From NCBI GenBank assembly GCA_021234535.1, contig CM037843.1, positions 33,667,200 through 33,731,199 on the forward strand: a DNA stretch of 64,000 nt. Direction: 5' to 3'. Source of the DNA: Stichopus chloronotus (lineage: Eukaryota > Echinodermata > Holothuroidea > Aspidochirotida > Stichopodidae). How positions within the stretch are numbered: position 1 is the first letter of the stretch; every line of letters begins with the position of its first letter. A model generated the notes under the pieces. It searched no databases. It was not told the DNA's origin and saw nothing but the letters and a program-made list of their open reading frames with translations. The translations under genes were made by a program, and so were the position numbers. Shown here one piece after another: positions 61,351 to 64,000 of the stretch.

Positions 61351-63715
61351 GTAAGATGGATGTTTGAATCATCTTTCGTCTACATGATTTGCTACCCCCC
61401 ACCCACCAAAGTTAGATGAAAGATGTAAATCACTGAAACAAAATCGGGAATTAGATGGTTTGAGTAGAGTACATAATAACGTTCATTCTTATAACACTCC
61501 TCCCACTTCCCCTTCCCCCCCCTCACCTACCCTTTGTTTCTCACTTGTCAGTTGCATCTGTTAATGGTAAGGTAACTTTTGCTTATGTGAAAGCAGGCAA
61601 ACTCTGAGTTATTCAAAGAGAAACTACCGTGTAGTCATTTCATGGGAAAGGCAAGAAATGTTTACATTATTGACTGCCATACTGTATGGCTTAAAGAAGT
61701 CCTTAAACATGCTTGTTCATAATTAATGTGCACTCACACCATTTTGAAAACATTGAGAAAGCTCCAAACGTTGCATTTACGTGTCGACAATATTCCCCGC
61801 TCTCTCATTTCTAGCTGTTGAGATAAGGCTTTACAAATTTCAAAGACAATTGTGGAGAGACACCCCAACAGTCAGAATGTTTCTCTTGCCTTTGAGGGAG
61901 AAGAAAATATCGTGATATCAAAATAGCCTCATATTGTTTACAGACTGAAGGGAAAGGGGGTGGGTATGATGAGAAAAAAAATGAGAAAAATATTTGCTTA
62001 TCTGGTCAGTGCTGAACATTTGTGAGAATTTCATTTGAAGGATTAGTTTCAAGATAACACTTGAAAAGAGGAATTCCATAATCATGAAAAATATTCGCAT
62101 ATTGAATTTTCGTGGCCACCAAAATTCAAATAGCTGAAAAGAAAGGAAAGAAAGGAGAAAAAAGTCTTGGGGATTGTGCCAGTTTTGTTATACTTTCTCA
62201 ACTGAAATTTGAGAAGGGTAGAATTAAGTTCTTGTCAATTATGTTAAATTGTCTTGAATTACTGGCATGTTCACAGGTAGAATTTGTGGAATTTTGTCAT
62301 GAAAGGTCATTGAAGTTATGACTTTCGTGAAATGTGAGAAGTGACACAAAGTTTACTGAAAATGGTAATGACATCGTCAGGAGAATCAACAAAAAGCACT
62401 TTTTGTTTCTGCCTGTATCTTGGTCTGAAATCATTTATAAGACAAAGTGTGGCATTTTAATCAAATGGTGGGTACTGGTGCTTTGTCAAACCCTGTGCAG
62501 TTGTGTTTTAAATGGTAATAATTTGTGTGTTACTCAGAATTAAGATTACATGTGATACATGTTGCAAGTGTTTGTCAACATACAATGGTAGTCAAAGAAG
62601 AGACTTTTCTAACACGTAAGGAACTGTCGATTTGGTCAGTACGATACAAAACTATCTTGTAATAGGATTTAAATTTTTGAACTTCTAAACTGTACTGATC
62701 AATGTGCTAGAACCCCTCCATTTACTCTTAATTGGGATTTATCAATCCACCTTAGTTGCAGTTTCCCTCTCCCTTTTTTTTTTCTCTCTGCCATCAAATC
62801 TCTTTCAAAAATATTTTTCTTTATTTTCTCCCCTTTGTAAGCTTCTCAGTATTTAGCAGGTAACATTGGTGACCATTTACTAAGGCATTAAAAAGCAAGA
62901 CAATACCTTACATGCTGTGATTTCTGCTTGTCTATTGTAGTTGCAAAATGTCAAGTGGTACCCAGTTCACTTTGAACTCTACACCCATTTTGGTCATAAT
63001 GCATGTTTCATCACATTGGTGTGCTGTCTGCTCTGCCAGTTTAGTCAACTCCTTCACCTTTATCATTTGTTTTATGGTTTTGTTAATCTTTTTTTTTTGT
63101 TCCAGCATGTTTGCATCAAAGTCTGATCATTTTTATTTCAATCACGAAAAATGAATGAACAGATTCCTTGTCAAAAAGGATACAAAATTATCCCACCAGT
63201 TGTTGATGGGGAACTCTGCAATAATCTTCACAAAAGTGTGTTTCTCTTGTTGAGATCTGGCAACATCATTTGTTTCTACCTTTTGCTAAGCATTGTGTGT
63301 TTATATGTGCCAGTTATTAGTACCTTAACTTCATTCTGTGTGTAGAAAAGAAGTGGTTCTAATTAACCTTGTTCTCACTGTTTGTGTATTTTATGGTTTC
63401 CTTTTTTTGGGGAGGGGGGGGGGAGGTTAAACCTTGTTCCACAGTAAAGTTTCTGAAAGCCAATACTTTTGAAGTGTTAATATGTTGGCTATTTAAAAGC
63501 AGTATGAGTGATTTCAGTTCTCACCCCATTGTAAGCATAAATTTTGTTCAGATTAAACAGAAAATTGACCAGACTTGAATACTGCTTGATAACACATCCT
63601 GGAGGTAAATGGTCCAGTTTGTTGTTTCTGCATCATTGCATGGGTATAACAGACAGACAGTGTGTGCATGTCATTTTCCATCGACAACCTTCATGAAAGA
63701 TCTGCTGTATTTAAA
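61351..63715. other. ERO1 intron 7 (part), nothing recognised
   Basis: AT-rich intron with short homopolymer runs (C-run near 61516, G-runs near 63412-63424). None of the short frames matches the next expected ERO1 segment. Confidence 0.45.
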
Positions 63716-63847
63716 TCCTGGTCATAATATGCTGAAGTCCTGATCATGATATGCTGAAGTCCTGATCATGATATGCTGAAGTCCTGATCATAATATCCTG
63801 TTGTCCTGATCGTCATATGCTGTAGTCCTGATTGTGATATGTTGTTG
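63716..63847 (+). repeat. 22-bp tandem repeat, six units
   Basis: Six consecutive 22-base units, consensus TCCTGATCATGATATGCTGAAG. Units 2 and 3 are identical; units 4-6 drift (CTGTTG, CTGTAG, TTGTTG ends). Intronic minisatellite. Confidence 0.93.
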
Positions 63848-64000
63848 TCATTAGGCAGAGTATGCTGTAGTCTCTCATGTGTAAACATCTATAGGTTCAA
63901 GGAATTGCATCCTGAAGTTGAAGATGCTGTTGATGATGTAGTTGTGAACATATCAGAGCACTGACTCATATCACAGAAATATGTTGTAGCATGTTAACTT

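Noticed and set aside
63889..63963. Open frame FKELHPEVEDAVDDVVVNIS before a TGA, after an AG
   Set aside because: It does not resemble the next ERO1 segment, its phase does not fit exon 7, and it ends at once in a stop.
1..64000. CRISPR array, operon or prokaryotic mobile island
   Set aside because: The window has split genes with GT..AG introns and no spaced direct repeats of CRISPR type; the tandem arrays seen have no unique spacers.

Overview
This is a stretch of intron-rich animal nuclear DNA. It is AT-rich, has long introns with GT..AG borders, and is crowded with small non-autonomous DNA transposons and short tandem arrays. Nothing in it is prokaryotic or organellar. The composition (many TACATGTA- and CAGTACTGTA-like runs, AGGTCA-bearing intronic repeats, TTAA- and hAT-type MITEs) suggests a marine invertebrate, probably a deuterostome such as an echinoderm. 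That placement is an inference from general texture and was not searched.

Two protein-coding genes could be assembled by hand, both on the + strand, head to tail. Gene 1 (about 1390-30715) has 16 coding exons that join in frame to about 1069 codons. It encodes an N-terminal calponin-homology (CH) domain most like that of the neuron navigators (NAV/UNC-53), a long serine/proline-rich and basic linker, coiled coils, and a C-terminal SAM domain followed at once by a stop. The navigator AAA+ ATPase is absent. Gene 2 (from 37793, running off the right edge) is the endoplasmic-reticulum thiol oxidase ERO1. Seven coding exons give the first 248 residues: signal peptide, the N-terminal Cys-x-Cys pairs, the shuttle and regulatory cysteine loop, and the [10 protein letters not shown] core segment. 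The CxxC active site and most of the FAD-binding helices lie beyond 64000. The ERO1 regulatory loop carries two cysteines that human ERO1A does not have.

Layout: 1-1389 is a CT-rich tract and a possible LINE remnant. 1390-30715 is the CH-SAM gene, whose introns hold a nested TTAA MITE pair, a near-perfect 170-nt hairpin, a hAT MITE next to exon 8, and three arrays of a ~140-150 bp repeat built around nuclear-receptor-like AGGTCA direct repeats. 30716-37792 is the 3' UTR and intergenic DNA with several transposon copies. 37793-61350 is ERO1 with very large introns holding a degenerate telomere-like array, TTAA and hAT MITEs and a 206-bp terminal-inverted-repeat element. 61351-64000 is ERO1 intron sequence ending in a 22-bp tandem repeat.

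The two genes have no obvious functional link: one is probably cytoskeletal (inferred), the other acts in oxidative protein folding. No CRISPR array, rRNA, credible intact tRNA or autonomous transposase gene was seen. All exon borders were read by eye from splice consensus, frame continuity and family similarity, and have no transcript support here.
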